Shown piece after piece: positions 32,650 through 45,164 of a stretch of DNA of 64,000 nt. Numbering within the stretch: position 1 is the stretch's first letter; each line of letters starts with the position of its first letter. The notes under the pieces were generated by a model that was not told where the DNA came from, did not search any database, and worked only from the letters and a program-made list of their open reading frames with translations. The position numbers were made by a program, and so were the translations under genes. Source of the stretch: Salvator merianae (lineage: Eukaryota; Chordata; Lepidosauria; Squamata; Teiidae); the NCBI GenBank assembly GCA_003586115.2, contig QVOM02000049.1, positions 18,171,470 through 18,235,469 of the forward strand, written 5' to 3'.

Positions 32650-32704
32650 CATATGTATATATATGTGTGTATGTGTGCGCGCGCACACACACACACACAC
32701 ACAC
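32650..32704. repeat. Alternating purine-pyrimidine tract (TA/TG/CG/CA)
   Basis: Fifty-five bases alternate without a break: TATA, then TGTG, then CGCGCG (around 32678-32684), then a (CA) run. The TG-CG-CA part is partly self-complementary. Confidence 0.9.
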
Positions 32705-33108
32705 CCCTATTCTCCAATAGATAGGTGTTACTACTTCACAAAATACCTTATTGCTTCTCCCCAGCCCTTTGTCACATCCAAGAACACTTGCATTTTTATC
32801 CACATATAAATGCAGGTTCTATTGTTTTCATTCTCAGACATGCTCATTCTCAGACCCTAAATGGTTTATTTTGCCTTTTAGACCACAGCATCTGAACGCA
32901 AAACAGAACACAACCCCTGGAAGACAAGTTGTTACTCGTTCATATGCAATAATCCTCAAGATCAAATATTCCCTTTCCTCATACACTTGGTTTAGAATGC
33001 TGCATGTCTACTTGGAAGTGAGCCCCATTCAGTTCATGGAACTTATTATTATGTAAATAGACATACAGATCAAAGCTTGACCCACCTGTTCTTGCAAAGT
33101 ATGGGCCC

Positions 33109-33222
33109 ATCACATCTAAGTTTTAATCCAGCTTCAGTCCGCCTTCAGAATGAAAGAACACAACAGCAAAGTCATTAGTTCTTTGAGTGGACTGAAGCTG
33201 GATTTAGAAATAGGTGCAGATG
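33109..33222. mobile_element. Foldback MITE, family C (short copy)
   Basis: CATCTAAGTTTTAATCCAGC, CTTCAGTCCGCCTTCAG on the left is answered by GAGTGGACTGAAGCTGGATT, then TAGAAATAGGTGCAGATG. The centre of longer copies is deleted. Confidence 0.8.
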
Positions 33223-33721
33223 AATCCTGACTGTCTTGGGACTGAGGTGGAGAGCACAGTACAACTAATGAGAGTAAAGTAAAACATTTTGACCTATATT
33301 TAATATGGATGTGGCCCAAACATTAAGAGTATAACATACCAGAGCATAAGGTATGCATTAAAGCTGAAATTAGTGAATGAACACAGTTCTTCATAGTTAG
33401 TTTTTGCCTTGAAGACCAGTTTAAGAAGGTTTTTGGGTTGGTTTTTTTTGCTCCTTACTGACTTCTGGATGCTACTGTCCAATTTCTGTCCCATTCTGAA
33501 GCACTTGCAAATCCAGGCAACCTATGGAGGTTTGAATCCTGTTGTTCACTTTCTATGTGTAGACAAATACGTATTAGAGAATTTCTTTATTCTGGCTTCA
33601 TACCTGTTGTGTTTTTCAGCTGGGTTCTTCTTGACTGCTATTTGATATTGTACATGAATTTTAATATAATGGTTGTAGGCAACATTTGCAAAAAAAAAAA
33701 AGAGAGAGAGAGAAAGTCATA

Positions 33722-33859
33722 AGCTGCATCTAGACATTACTTATTTATTCCACTATATTTGGATATTCCAGAATAAAGTATGGATATTCTGGAATATCCA
33801 TGCTTTATTCTGGAATATCTGAATATAGCGGAATAAATTAGAGATGTCTGGATGCAGCT
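33722..33859. mobile_element. Palindromic MITE, family D
   Basis: The left arm AGCTGCATCTAGACATTACT, then ATTCCACTATATTTGGATAT and TCCAGAATAAAG, is mirrored almost perfectly by a right arm ending ATGTCTGGATGCAGCT. The element is 138 bp with a very short loop. ATA occurs next to both ends and may be the TSD. Confidence 0.9.
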
Positions 33860-34384
33860 ATAGTAGAATACTATTCTTTGACCAGTCATGAAAATGGATG
33901 AAGCATATAAATCGATCTGAGACAAGGGGAACACATTCAGCTTTTTGACTTTGAGGTGAAAAAATGTGCATCTTATGTTACTATCAAGATTCTCAATTAC
34001 CAGCCCAAAGGAGCTCTGTAGCTAGATAATACTTAGCTTTTCACCTTTGACAGTAACAAAGGTTAAACAGGATTTGGTTTCCTTCCTAGCTCTCTGAAAG
34101 AACATTGCCCTGCACATAGTGGGAGATAAATTCTGTATCTGTTCCCAATAGTAAGTTACCTTCTTTAATGTTGCAACAGATCTCCAGCAACATTGTTAAA
34201 TAACTGAAAGATGAATAAATGGAAAACAGTGCCCAGCAATTGTACGCATTCAGTTTGTACATAAATTGCTAATAGGTTTTACGTTTCTTTCGAAATGACG
34301 CTTAAAAATGCAGAGAATGGGGTAGTTTATGGAAGCCACTCTGAAATATCTGACATATTTCTGATAATAGTGTGCTGATTCCAG

Positions 34385-34590
34385 GTTGGCAAGGAGAAAT
34401 CCCAGTTTCGCTTCTTTGCTTTGTTGGGCTTTGCTTCTGTGAAGTTTTTGGGCAGATGCAGAAGTGGTTTGGCTTTAGCTTCTAGAAAGATGCTGGCACT
34501 GAACATGGGGAATTGAAGAATATCCCTCTGTTTTCAAGACAGCTGCTCTACTACTGGTCTACGATTTCTCCCTTTAGCTGGTTACTCCAA
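34385..34590 (-). mobile_element. tRNA-derived SINE, strongly diverged
   Basis: On the minus strand the segment keeps the order of the 35.12-kb copy: a weak tRNA-like head (complement of CAGCTGCTCTACTACTGG), then the complement of GCAGAAGTGGTTTGGC. The match is low. Confidence 0.45.
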
Positions 34591-35116
34591 CATCAGATCA
34601 CTATTTTTGAAGGCATATTTTCAGAAGCTAGTGGATTGTTCTGATGCCTGGAGTGGAAAATTCAGTGGTGCTTTGCCCTGCACTGTAATAAACTTCATAA
34701 ACACCTTTTTGTTTAGTTTGCTTATAGTTTGCACCTGCCAGAATTATCGTTGGGATAGGAAGAGTCACGGTACTGAGCCTGGGAGGTGTGGAAAAGCTCA
34801 AATCCATCCTCCCAAATTAGTCACTGTTATGCGTTGCTTTGATTTTGCAGAACAGAACGGAAACTTCCAAGTACATGGCTCAGGCCTTCCTGGAAGGGTG
34901 GGGCATTGACTTATGGGTGGCACAGAAGTCTCAAAGTGACTTACAAAATTAGAATTAAAAACATTGACTTACTTATGGCATTTTTAAAAACCCACTTGTG
35001 GCAAATGTGGGTTGCAAATGTGGCAAGTTACAAAATGCAAGTTACAACACAGGCTGTAACTTGTGGTCTAAAAGAGAAAGCATAAGAAATCAAGGGTCAA
35101 AGATACATGATAATAT

Positions 35117-35318
35117 TGTTGTTGGGTACCACTGAGTCATGGGCAGCTTCTGGTTGACTGCATGGGCACTTCCAATCGGCACCTCTACGCAGTTTTCTTG
35201 GCAGAGATACAGAAGTGGTTTGCCATTGCCTGCTTCTGGAGAGTGACTGGGGATCGAACCGGCAACCCTCTGCTTTCCATGAAATTTGCTCTACCACTGA
35301 GCTACAGCTACTCCAATA
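35117..35318 (-). mobile_element. tRNA-derived SINE
   Basis: On the minus strand it opens with a tRNA-like A box (TAGCTGTAGCTCAGTGG) and B box (GGTTGCCGGTTCGATCCCC), followed by the family body (GGCAATGGCAAACCACTTC). It ends near the complement of TTGTTGTTGGGTACC, a TG/TT-rich tail. Confidence 0.85.
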
Positions 35319-36334
35319 TAATCATATAACTCAATCTAAAATCAGTTGATCCACTCACCATCAACAACTGTATTAATCATTTGTATCATACATCAACAAT
35401 AAAAACACAACATTATGATTGTAGCTATAAAGCAGAGATGGATTTTTCATAGTGGAATCAGTAGGGGTGGGGCAGGGCTCTAACTGGTCTGTAGTGAATC
35501 AAATTCTGTTTGCAGAAATCAAAGCTGGGACTCCAGTGGACACCTCACTTCTTTCCTGCCACGCCAACAGTTCCACTGTGTGAGTTGCTGGTGGCCTTTT
35601 AGCATCTCTCACTGTGATAAATAAAAATGCTTTTGTGAAAGATGTCAAAGTTAGCCCCAGGTAATTTCTAGAGGGACAGTGCCAGAAGCAAGGGGCCACC
35701 ACTAGAAGGGCTCAGTGTCTTGTTGGTGCTTCCTGACTTCAATAAGAGGCAGCACTTGGAGGTAGAAAAGACTATGGAAAAATATACACAGCCAAATACT
35801 CCACAAAATACCGCAGATAAAAAAATACTCTTATAAAAAAGCACATTTACACATACAAGTTTACACTACAAAATGGAACTCCTTTCAGGTCCAGTAACCA
35901 TCATTTTAGGCCTGAAAACTGTGCCTAGCAGCCTGTTCAGTTCATGACGTTTGAGGCCAGGTACCTCAATAGCAAACTCAGATCTCAGCAATAGGTATGT
36001 GTTGATAGTTACAGCAAATGAGCCTCTGCCCTAGAGAATTCCGAGGAGTTCAGTGATGGTAACAAGAAGATAATGATGTTTAATATAACTGTGGATCACA
36101 TAACAGTTAACTGAGTTCTTCTTAAGCCAAACATGAAACATTTGGCTTGCACTAATTACCCCACGTTAAAAACAAGAACAAATAAAAACTATAAGAATTA
36201 AAACTTAGCATATAAGTTATGCAAAAACTCAGTTATGATTGCCAGATCAAAAACTGTATTTTTTAAAAATGTTTGGCACTCATGTTCTGCAATGCAACTG
36301 TACTTAGTTTTTTAAAAACTTACTATAGTTTATA

Positions 36335-36612
36335 AGGGTGTGATCTAATGGGTTTTTTTTTTTCAAATGCTATTTTTAAAAATGCATCCCTTCTGAAGAT
36401 GAAAACACAAAAACACATTCTAACTCTTACCTTGTTCCTTTGCCTTGAAGCCTGGTAACTTCTCCTTAGCAACAAATGCTTACCACTGATAGGTTGACAT
36501 CATCCCAATTTTCTGGGACCTTGATTGGTTGTTGGCTGGCAGCATTTGTTTCCATGCTGCAATTGGTTCTGTCCCCTTCTAATGTGACTTGAAGAATGAG
36601 TCACAGTTGGTT
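36335..36612. repeat. Interspersed repeat, family H
   Basis: Blocks AAAAATGCATCCCTTCTG, TTGTTCCTTTGCCT, GCTTACCACTGAT, TTGGTTG.TGGCTG and CATTTGTTTCCATGCTG occur in the same order at 45.90-46.33 kb, where a family-D MITE interrupts them. No coding content; the class is unknown. Confidence 0.6.
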
Positions 36613-36880
36613 TCTGAATGCTACTAGCTGTGGACAGCTAGGAGTGCTGTCTACAGCTTGACTGGGAGCAGCTGGATTGCTCCCAATCAGCAGCGTTCGC
36701 ATCTGCTTCTGGGTGGGAATGCTGCGAGGCCATGATACGGCATGGCTACGGTTGCATAGTCACACAGCGTGTCCTGCTTGCCATGGCAACAGCCAGATGT
36801 TTCCACGGCCACTGTCTTGATGAGCAGGCATGCATCCACATTGTGGATGCTGGAGATCCAGTAGAGGGCTATTCTAGCAC
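36613..36880 (-). mobile_element. Family A transposon fragment, reversed
   Basis: TTGCCATGGCAACAGCCAGA, GTTTCCACGGCCACTGTC and GGGAGCAGCTGGATTGCTCC are reverse complements of internal family-A blocks at 49.3 and 24.9 kb. No terminus is intact. Confidence 0.5.
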
Positions 36881-37514
36881 TAGTGGTCAGACAGTAGATC
36901 TGTCAAGTGTAATGTCCCCTACCATGTTTCTGACAGTGGTGCCAAAATGGAAAACAGAAGTAGGAACCTCTCTGCTAAGTCCGGCATACTCTGTACTCTT
37001 GCCTTCTCCCCATTTACCAAACCAATCATTTCATGAGTGAGAAGTCACTATAATTGCCCTCTCAGCTGTTTGCCTGAGGGATTACCACACACATACTGAA
37101 CACGTGGTGTTGTGTTGGTCGGGGTTGCATTCTGCCCTCTGAACAAAGAAGATAAGCTACGTTTGGATTCAAAGACGTAAGAAGGGAGAGATGAGCTTTG
37201 TGTGGCCAATGTCTTATAAGACCAACAGTTTTGTCTCCCGTTGAACAGAAAGGATCAGAAGGTATATTCAGAGTTTCCTTTTTTGCAAACTTGCCTCCAA
37301 GCTTCAAGCCAAATCCATGGAGGACTGGCTAGGGGTATACGCTGGGCAAATATTTCCAATCTCTTTCAGCTCCCAGGACTCCCAGAGGAGAGATGAGGGT
37401 GGCCTTTTAGGAAGTCTCTTTAAAGTACTCTAAATGCCCTAGATTAACAAGAGGCAGATTAACAAGATCCTGTGACTGCCACTTGCCTCATGCCTGACAC
37501 CCAATGCAAACCTC

Positions 37515-37687
37515 GGCTTACCTGCACATCTGGTGAGCAGCATAAGAGTTCATCCTGCTAGGGACTTCCAGAAGCCAGCCAAGCACCCATTCCTTTCTTT
37601 GTTGCTTTTGGTGAGCTTGGTTGGCTCCTAGAAGTCCCCCTATGAGTTGATCTCATATGCTGCTCACCAGACATGCAGGTAAGCGAG
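37515..37687. mobile_element. Long-armed foldback element
   Basis: Two arms of about 70 bp (37515-37585 and 37615-37687) are near reverse complements. The left starts GGCTTACCTGCACATCTGGT and the right ends with the matching AGACATGCAGGTAAGCG. A loop of about 30 bp separates them. It lies within a wider family-E-like region. Confidence 0.8.
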
Positions 37688-37689
37688 CC

Positions 37690-38060
37690 TATTACAGGAA
37701 ACCCAGCATTGTTGCTGGATTTCTTATCATAGCATCGCAACAAGTTTTCACACATTGCAATTGACGTTGCATTGGGAGTGCCACAGGTATGTCTGCTTCC
37801 CAATGCAATGCCAAGATGATTGTGGGGCTTACCTCCTATCTGGAAGCACCAGCTTAGCCGTCATTGTTTCATTCAACCCTGGGCTGCTGTGTGATTGCAT
37901 GTGGAAGTCAGGGGATGAATGTATGTCTGTCAATGCAGCCACATACGCTGCAGGGGACTGAAACACCGTGGATTTCTGCCAGCACTTCTGGTCCTCCACA
38001 GTGATCCTGATGGCATTTTGGGGCTGATGTTGCAGCATTTCCTGTGAGCCCTGAGGATTC
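37690..38060. mobile_element. Family E-like element part
   Basis: A second inverted pair (TTGCATTGGGAGTGCCACAG against CTTCCCAATGCAATGCC) occurs around 37765-37813, resembling the TTGGGATTGCC/GGCAACCC pair of family E. Termini are uncertain. Confidence 0.35.
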
Positions 38061-38064
38061 ATTT

Positions 38065-39265
38065 CAGAGCCCCACAGTTTGTTTTTGCCCTTTTCATCCC
38101 AAGTGTTTAGTAAGGATATCTGTAAATAAACCTGTACTAAGTTAAGCTTTTGTAACAGGGTTTTCTCATGCGCGTTAGAAGGAGGAAAATATATAGGTGG
38201 AGTACTGGAGAAATACTTGTTTTCTTTCTATTTGAGGTAACACCGAAGGTCAGACCTGATTAGAGCTTGGATCAAAGGCTACAGAGAATTCCTAGAGCTG
38301 TAGGCTAGATTGAGAAATAATAAAAAAACGCTACAGTGCAATGGCATTCCTCTTACTTATTTTTGGCAGGAAAATCCTCTGGACGTTTCTCTGTGCTCTC
38401 CAGGACATGAACTCAGCTTAGGAACTTAGCTACCATGAAGTGAACCTGCCTTTTGCCAAGGGCAGAGGAAGCAAAAAAAAGGGGGGGCATTTTGGACAGC
38501 GTGGGTATGTTTTAACAGATGCTTTCTTCAGTGTCACATTTACATTTTTTTTCCATACAGAGAGCACCCACATGCATGGCGGCAGGCACCCTAAAGAGGT
38601 TTCAGGGGCAAAGTGACCAAATGCCCAAGATGCCTGCCACCATAAAACACACTGGCAAGGGCACTGGACGGCCTGCAAGTAGCCTCTGCGGCACCCTTCC
38701 CACAGTGTGGGATTAAGAACTCTGAGGGAGACCATTGCCCTTAAGTTCTTTCACTGCCACATTGTAGATAGATGGTGGTGATGAGAATGCTGTATCATTC
38801 CTACTTTGTGCAGGCATAGTGCTGAAAATGACCTACATCTGGGACCATTTTCAGCGCGACGGAGCTTTTGAAGAGAGAGTGGGTGAGGCATGGGGTGTGT
38901 AGGATAAGGCATGGAGTGCAGGATGAGGCATGGTGCTTCTGCCTTGAAGCACTTGATGTTGCCAAGGTTTGAACACAGCCACACAGTCTCTTGGATTCAC
39001 ACGGAATGTGAAAAGCTCCCAAGCCATCTCTGAAGAAGGTATCTTCCAAAACATACATCTGGTGTGTGCTTATCTCCAACAAAGAGCAGCATGTATGTGT
39101 TGATTTGTGCTTGCCCAGAAATCTACACCATCTACATGGCCCACAATCTAGGATCTCTATCAGAATTTTCAGATATGATCTGTATCACTCTTTATCCATG
39201 CAGTGTGAGCTATCCCATGCCATGCTGGCTCATTCCAGGCAACCTGGCCCATAGTGGGCCAAACT
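38065..39265. other. Unassigned intronic DNA
   Basis: Several overlapping short frames around 38750-39350 look accidental. No splice-flanked exon was recognised. Confidence 0.4.
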
Positions 39266-39269
39266 ACCA

Positions 39270-39670
39270 CTGGTGTGCTCTAAAAGCTCACCACTTTGTG
39301 GACAGCCCAGTCCAGCTCTGGAGGCTGGGGGTGAAAGTTCTCAGCGTCTGAAGTTGCCAGCTGGGGCTGTTTCAGCCGAGTGCCCAGAAGTGGTGCATTT
39401 CTAGCAACGCTTCCAAGTGCCTGGTGAAATGGTGCTGGGAGTGATCTACTGGGCCACAGCCCACATGTTGTCTGCATGCAAACTGCTGGTCCAGTATACA
39501 AGCTAGCTATGTAAACCAGGGTATGGTGCCATTTTCATACTGTAACCCACTCCAGAACTCCATCCTGTGCAGACAGAGCATTCTAGCAAAGGCGTGTTCT
39601 CCCAGTAGACTGCTTCATCATCCAGAGCCAGCCCCTGGAACGATCTACAGTCGCAGTGTAGACATGGCCT
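39270..39670. mobile_element. Family B transposon fragment
   Basis: Shares TCTGGAGGCTGGGGGTGAAA, AGTTGCCAGCTGGGG, TTTCAGCCGAGTGCCCAGAA and AACTCCATCCTGTGCAGA with the family-B copies at 44.1, 51.1 and 59.7 kb. Non-coding. Confidence 0.5.
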
Positions 39671-39984
39671 ATCTGATTAGCTCTGCTTTTCTTTTAGAGC
39701 ATAATGATCCATCTTCTATCGATATTTATTTTTTCCATGTGGAGAGCTTATTTCTTGCTTCTTAGTCATAGCAGTTTGTATTCTAGAACTCTGACAGATT
39801 TGTGTAAACATACACTCACACGTCTAATATATTGTCCTCATTTTTTGCATATTAGAATTTTCAGTTTGACATCTTTTGTTTGCTTTTGTTACCTATTGTT
39901 TTTGACTTTGTCAGGCTTGCTCTTTCAATTGGAACTGATCTCCTGTAGCTTACAGTTGTCTAGCAGCTTCTGTTTTGGGACAAC

Positions 39985-40065
39985 TATTTATTTATTTATT
40001 TGCATTTCTATCCCACCCTATACCCGTAGGTCTCAGGGCACGTCACAACAATAAAAAAAAAAACA
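39985..40065 (-). mobile_element. LINE 3' tail (L2/CR1 type)
   Basis: The plus strand TATTTATTTATTTGCATTTC, then TATCCCACCCTATACC and GTAGGTCTCAGGGC, is the complement of a standard reptile LINE tail. Confidence 0.55.
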
Positions 40066-40786
40066 CATTGAAAGCAATAGCTTGGGGAGGGAAAGCTGTT
40101 ACTTTAGCCAAAGGCAAGGGTAAAGTATCATCATCACCTAGAGTGTCATCATCAGCTAGAATATCATCATCAACAACATCCTTGATTATTTACATGCTGC
40201 CTTTCTATGTAATGTATCCAGGAGCTCAAAGGTTTCACTAAGCAAAAGGTATCATTGAATAACTACTCAAATATAATGTAGTGGCGGTTGACTGGGGATG
40301 TTTGTGCAAGCAGAAACTCCTCCTCCAAGCCATGAAAGCTACAAAGAGAAGCTTCTGCCACACAGAATGTTTAAAAAACCACAAATCAGTGTAGCATGGA
40401 GGAAGAGCTCCTCCTGCAAACTTTCTTGCCAGCTGCCAAATGCAATTCCAGTAGAAAATGCAGAGCAGTGGAGTTTTGTTGTTTTGCCCATCCTCTGGAA
40501 TACCTTCCCTTCATTCACGAGACAGTTATAATTTATTTCTTTTTGCATTGGCCTTTCCAATGAAAATGATTTCCTTTCTACATCCCCTTGTCCTTTTCAT
40601 TTTTTAAAAATCTTTTCCTTTTTTAAAATGTAATTCAATGTTTTACCTGTTTTTACTGTAAAAAGCTTCAGGATTTTTTTTTATAATAGAAAACAATATA
40701 TGGACCTTTGTACTCTTACCTTCAGTAGTTCAGACCAAGCAGACTGGATGCTGTTGGGATGCATGGCTCCTGGCGCAGAACAAGGC

Positions 40787-41166
40787 TGTCCACATTGGGA
40801 TGACTTATTCCATTTCAGCCCCTGCACTGACTAGGAAGCTCACAGGAGCTTTGGAGCCAGCGCACAGGAGACTCTGAAAGCCCAGGAGACCCACTGCAGT
40901 GGTGCACCTTGGAATACCAGGCCACCGAGGCAGGCTCAGTGGCCCAGCATTCCAATCCCTAGTGCACCAAATAGAGTTCAAAAAAGAGGTCTACCAATAG
41001 CTGCCATTTGGGGCCTCCTGGTCTGGTCTACACTCCATCCTGTGTGAATGGAGCATAATAGCAGGGGCGGGGCTTCCCCGGACCACACTGGCATGCAGAA
41101 GGGAGGCAGTGCGGCACCTAGTGCACCTGATGGTCCAGTATACCTGCATGTGTGGAATTGCCCTAT
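40787..41166. mobile_element. Non-autonomous DNA transposon, family B
   Basis: The left end GGCTGTCCACATTGGGATGA and the right end ATGTGTGGAATTGCCC form partial inverted repeats. Internal blocks TCTACACTCCATCCTGTGTG and GGGGCGGGGCTTCCCC are shared with the 44.1 and 60.4 kb copies. No open reading frame of interest. Confidence 0.6.
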
Positions 41167-41274
41167 GATGTTTTAAATAAATAAATTTTCTTAGACAGGT
41201 TCTGCTGGTGGAGCAATCTTGACTTGCTGCCCAGTCATACACTGCAGTGGCAGTGTACTGTTTGCATGCCTGGG

Positions 41275-41635
41275 CAAAGGGAGCAATGAACCAGGGAACG
41301 TTTATTCCCTAGTCCAGTGCTTCTGTCCAGGGTCCTTTTGGTGAGCACGGGAAGTAGCTGCAGATGTCAGCCATTTTCCTGTGCTTGTGGACGTAGACCA
41401 CACCAGACCAGATACGTCTGGACCCTGCAGTTTGGTATATCACTGCGAAGTGCTGCCAGAGCACTCCACAGCAGGTTCACTCTATGAAACTCTAAAGGCA
41501 CAGTGCTCCCAGCATATAGGATTGTGCATACCACGTGCCCTAGGATGGATCTTCAGCTGCACAGGTATACAACCAGCACACCTCTGTTACTGTCCCATCA
41601 TGACCTAAAGACTGTGCAGATCATCCCTTAGTTAG
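41275..41635. mobile_element. Family B-related transposon fragment
   Basis: Shares GGGAACGTTTATTCCCTAG, GGAAGTAGCTGCAGATGTCA, GCCATTTTCCTGTG and AGTGCTCCCAG blocks with fragments at 19.3 and 27.1 kb. Confidence 0.4.
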
Positions 41636-41639
41636 TCAG

Positions 41640-44085
41640 CATTTCAGACAGAGTTGTGTGCATATGATTTGTGGAGGCCTAAAGTTTAGCTGGGGGTTCA
41701 CTGCCTTAGTTTCTTACTTGTTTTAGCTGGGAATGTGATCAATACACACATACTGCTTTCAGTACTGTTGGATATGCTATATTTAATCTGTATAATATCA
41801 TTTTATCTAAATATTGGATCCAATATAGTAATTATATTATCGATATCTCATTTCTGGAAAACACTAGTACTCTTAAGCTGAGATAGAATGTCATGAAAAC
41901 CACAAGAATGCTCTGCTTCTGGTAGTTTTTATGACATCCAAATAGCCAAAACATTAACCCAGCAGTTATCAACAACCATTTTTTAAGTTGTGCTTTCCCT
42001 TTCCCGTGATAGGTCTAATCACCACAACCTTACAGTATGTCGGAATTTATGCTAGATGTGGGACCAGAGCACTGATAAAGAATTTTAAAGCCTTTAGCCC
42101 ATTAATGGTACAATATCAGTTTTAAAGGGGCAGTTGTGCTCTATGATAGATGATGTTGGTTGTATAAGGCCCATGAGTGTTCTAGTACATCCAAACTGGG
42201 CTCAGCCCAGAATCAATTATTGAGTTCATATGTAGCAAAAAAAAAAATGGCTCAAAAGTATCTTAGAGAAGATAGTGTATGGTCCTCATCCCATCTAAAA
42301 CCCTTTCTAGCAGACTGGAGTCTGAACAATCCCACCTGTGGAACATCTGTAAACTGATTCAGAGATGCTTTTATTTTACTGCATGGGAGCCCAGCCCCAC
42401 CACAAAGACAGACAGAGAGACCATTTTAGTAGGGATGTGCCACATGTGTGTTCATTGAAAGAGAATGGGGATTAGAGGCCACGGACTATCAGGTGCTTTC
42501 CCCAACAATCCTGGCTCTATTTGGTGCCACTCACTTACATGCAGGGAAAGCCACTTGCTCCTTGCCCCATTGCTGCTTCATGGGTGGGTCTGCAACATGC
42601 AATGGTGCACATGTGTGTGATGCCTCTCTCTCTGTGTGTGGCATTGTTGCACATGCACAAATGTGTGCTGAGGCTCTCTGCACGTGTGCAGTGACATCAC
42701 ATGTATGCGCACCATTTCATGCTACAGAGCCACCCATGAAGGACCCTATATTGGTGGCAATGACATGAAGAGCAAGCAGGTAAATTTCCCACTTTGTGGG
42801 TTTCTTCACATGCAAGCAAGTGATGCCAAATATGGCCAAGACTGCTAGGGGAACACCCAACAGCTCATTCCCATTCAATGAACGGGAGTTTGGCACATCT
42901 CTACATTTTAGATGAACTGGCCTGTGGGCTTGTGCAGCTATGACAATTGCCTTGAATATGGGCTCTTGCTAGAAGGTTCCCTTTCTAGCAGTTGTGTGTG
43001 TTACATCCATTCAGTTGAGGGAGTTCCTGTAGAAGTTGGCTGGCAGTACTGTGGAGGAATGCCATCTCTACTGCTGCAATGGTACCATGGAGGAGATCTG
43101 GCTTTACTGAGTCAATTGCATTTCCATATCCAGCGAAGTGAGGCTTGGATGCAATCTTAATTATATAAGAAAAGTAAGCCCCATTCTTTCTTTCACCTCA
43201 CCTCACAGGCTTCCCTGGACCTAGTTCCCAAAAGCATTCAAGAGCCTACATAACTGTTCTTGCAAATCTAGGCTTAAGTAATGTGACTGAGGTCTACCTA
43301 GCTTGAACTAATGAAGAAAGGATTGCTTTCACAGTATTCATTTCATTTACTCAAGTGGCACTGGATATCTGATTCTGCTGTTTCCTCTGCTGCCCCTACG
43401 CATACTTTTTTTCACAGCCAGCATTAACTAGAGAGAGCCACTTTGTTCCCTGCAATATTTGCTGCACAGCCAGAACAGAATCTTTCCAAATGGCAACATA
43501 CTGGCACTGAGTGAATGACTGGCACAAACCTTTAGAAAGCAGTGGGGTGGAGAAAATACGGTTTCAATGAATTGGCAACCCCTTCCATCAGGACAGAAGT
43601 TCTAAAACATGGCATCTACGCCAGAGTCACTTTCCAGCGACTTGTTACGTAACGGTTTGATTCTGTGACGGTACTATATGAATACTACTACTAGTTACGA
43701 GCCTTGTAGCTTTATTTATTGATGTTTTAGAGATTTAGGGACTTAGAGCAGTTCTATAAAATATTCTCTGTGGTGAACAAGATAATTTTTAGGGGGAACA
43801 TAGATGACTTCCCCCCTCCATTTTAAGCATTTTAACCAAAGATCATAAGGAAAGCCATTTGGCTTAAATATAAAGTGATAAACAAATGATTGACGTTTGG
43901 GAAGCAGCGGTTTAAGGGTTTAAAAAGTTGGCCAGATTATGGCTGCATTTATTCCACCATAATGGAATGATACAGGTTTAGAGCTTCAGGCACAGATGCA
44001 GTTTGCAACCTTAAGCAGTCATTCCCAGGCCCTGGCCCGCACTGTGTAACATGTTCCAAGCTGGGATGTGTTGCCATTGGTGTGA
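41640..44085. other. Unassigned intronic DNA
   Basis: Contains unrecognised possible repeats around 42400-42780 (CACATGTGTG-rich). No exon is supported. Confidence 0.4.
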
Positions 44086-44089
44086 GACT

Positions 44090-44524
44090 GGACTGCCCGC
44101 ATTGGGATGACTCGTCCCACATCAGGCCCTAGCACTGGCTCTGAACGCTGTGCCAGCTTCAGGACCATCACTGGAGCCTCTGAAGGCCAGGAATGAAGGT
44201 TTCTGGCCTTCAGAGTTCCCAGGGGGCCTGTTTCAGCAATGCACCCTGTCGTGCCACTGAAATGGGCCCCCCACATACCAGAACAGGGCACGCAGTCCAC
44301 TGTTCTAGGCCAGGACCCTAGTACACTAGTAATCCTCGATGTCAAGGTCTACTGGTAAACCAGGCTAGGGTGCCATTTTGAGTACCCTATCCTGGATTAT
44401 ACTTTGTCCTGTGTAGATGGAGTATGCTGACAGCGGGCGGGGCCTCCCTTATTCCACCCTAGTGTGGAAAGGAGACACATAGAACCTTTCCTAGTATAGG
44501 AGAATGTCCCACGTGGAAAGGGCC
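44090..44524. mobile_element. Non-autonomous DNA transposon, family B (near full length)
   Basis: Begins at the ACTGCCCGCATTGGGATGAC block and ends ACGTGGAAAGGGCCT. It carries GGCCAGGAATGAAGGTTTCT, GCACCCTGTCGTGCCACTG, CCATTTTGAGTACCCTATCC and GGGCGGGGCCTCCC in the family order. Confidence 0.65.
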
Positions 44525-45164
44525 TATGCTTTTAATTTAAATGGATGTAAGCATCTAATTGACTTCTGAAGTGGATTGAGGACCTGATTAGCTGCCAATG
44601 GAAAATATTCCTGGCTCTTATTTGTTCCCAAAGGTGCTCTGTTACAGTGAACAATATAGCACTTACTACCAATAAATAGCAATTGCAGTGGCAGAGGGGT
44701 AATTTTTAGTGGCAAATGGGTATTTAACATTCTTTTAAAAAGACCAAAAAGCACTAAAAGTACGTTTAGCAAATTAAATCAAGTTTGTTTCAGTTAAGAG
44801 ATTGAATGAGAAAGAGATAATAAAGAATAAAAGATACAATAGCATCAAAGTAAAACTTAACATAAAAATCCAGCAATAAAATTATCATAACTATGGTGAG
44901 CCAACAGTATTCTATCTGTCACGGAAAGATATTCAGCAACACAGAGGCTGATAATGAGTTTTCAATCAGAGAGTAAAATACTGAGTACATGCATTTTGCA
45001 TAAAACCACAGGTTTCAATTAAAAGAGAGCAATAAATCTTTCTGAATGCTATCATAATATGTACATCAAAAAAGGACATGAAACACAATCTCTGGTACGC
45101 AGTCGTCATGTGAGCAAGAGCCACAAACCATTTTGTAGTGGATGGTCCTGATTGTGTAGCATCC

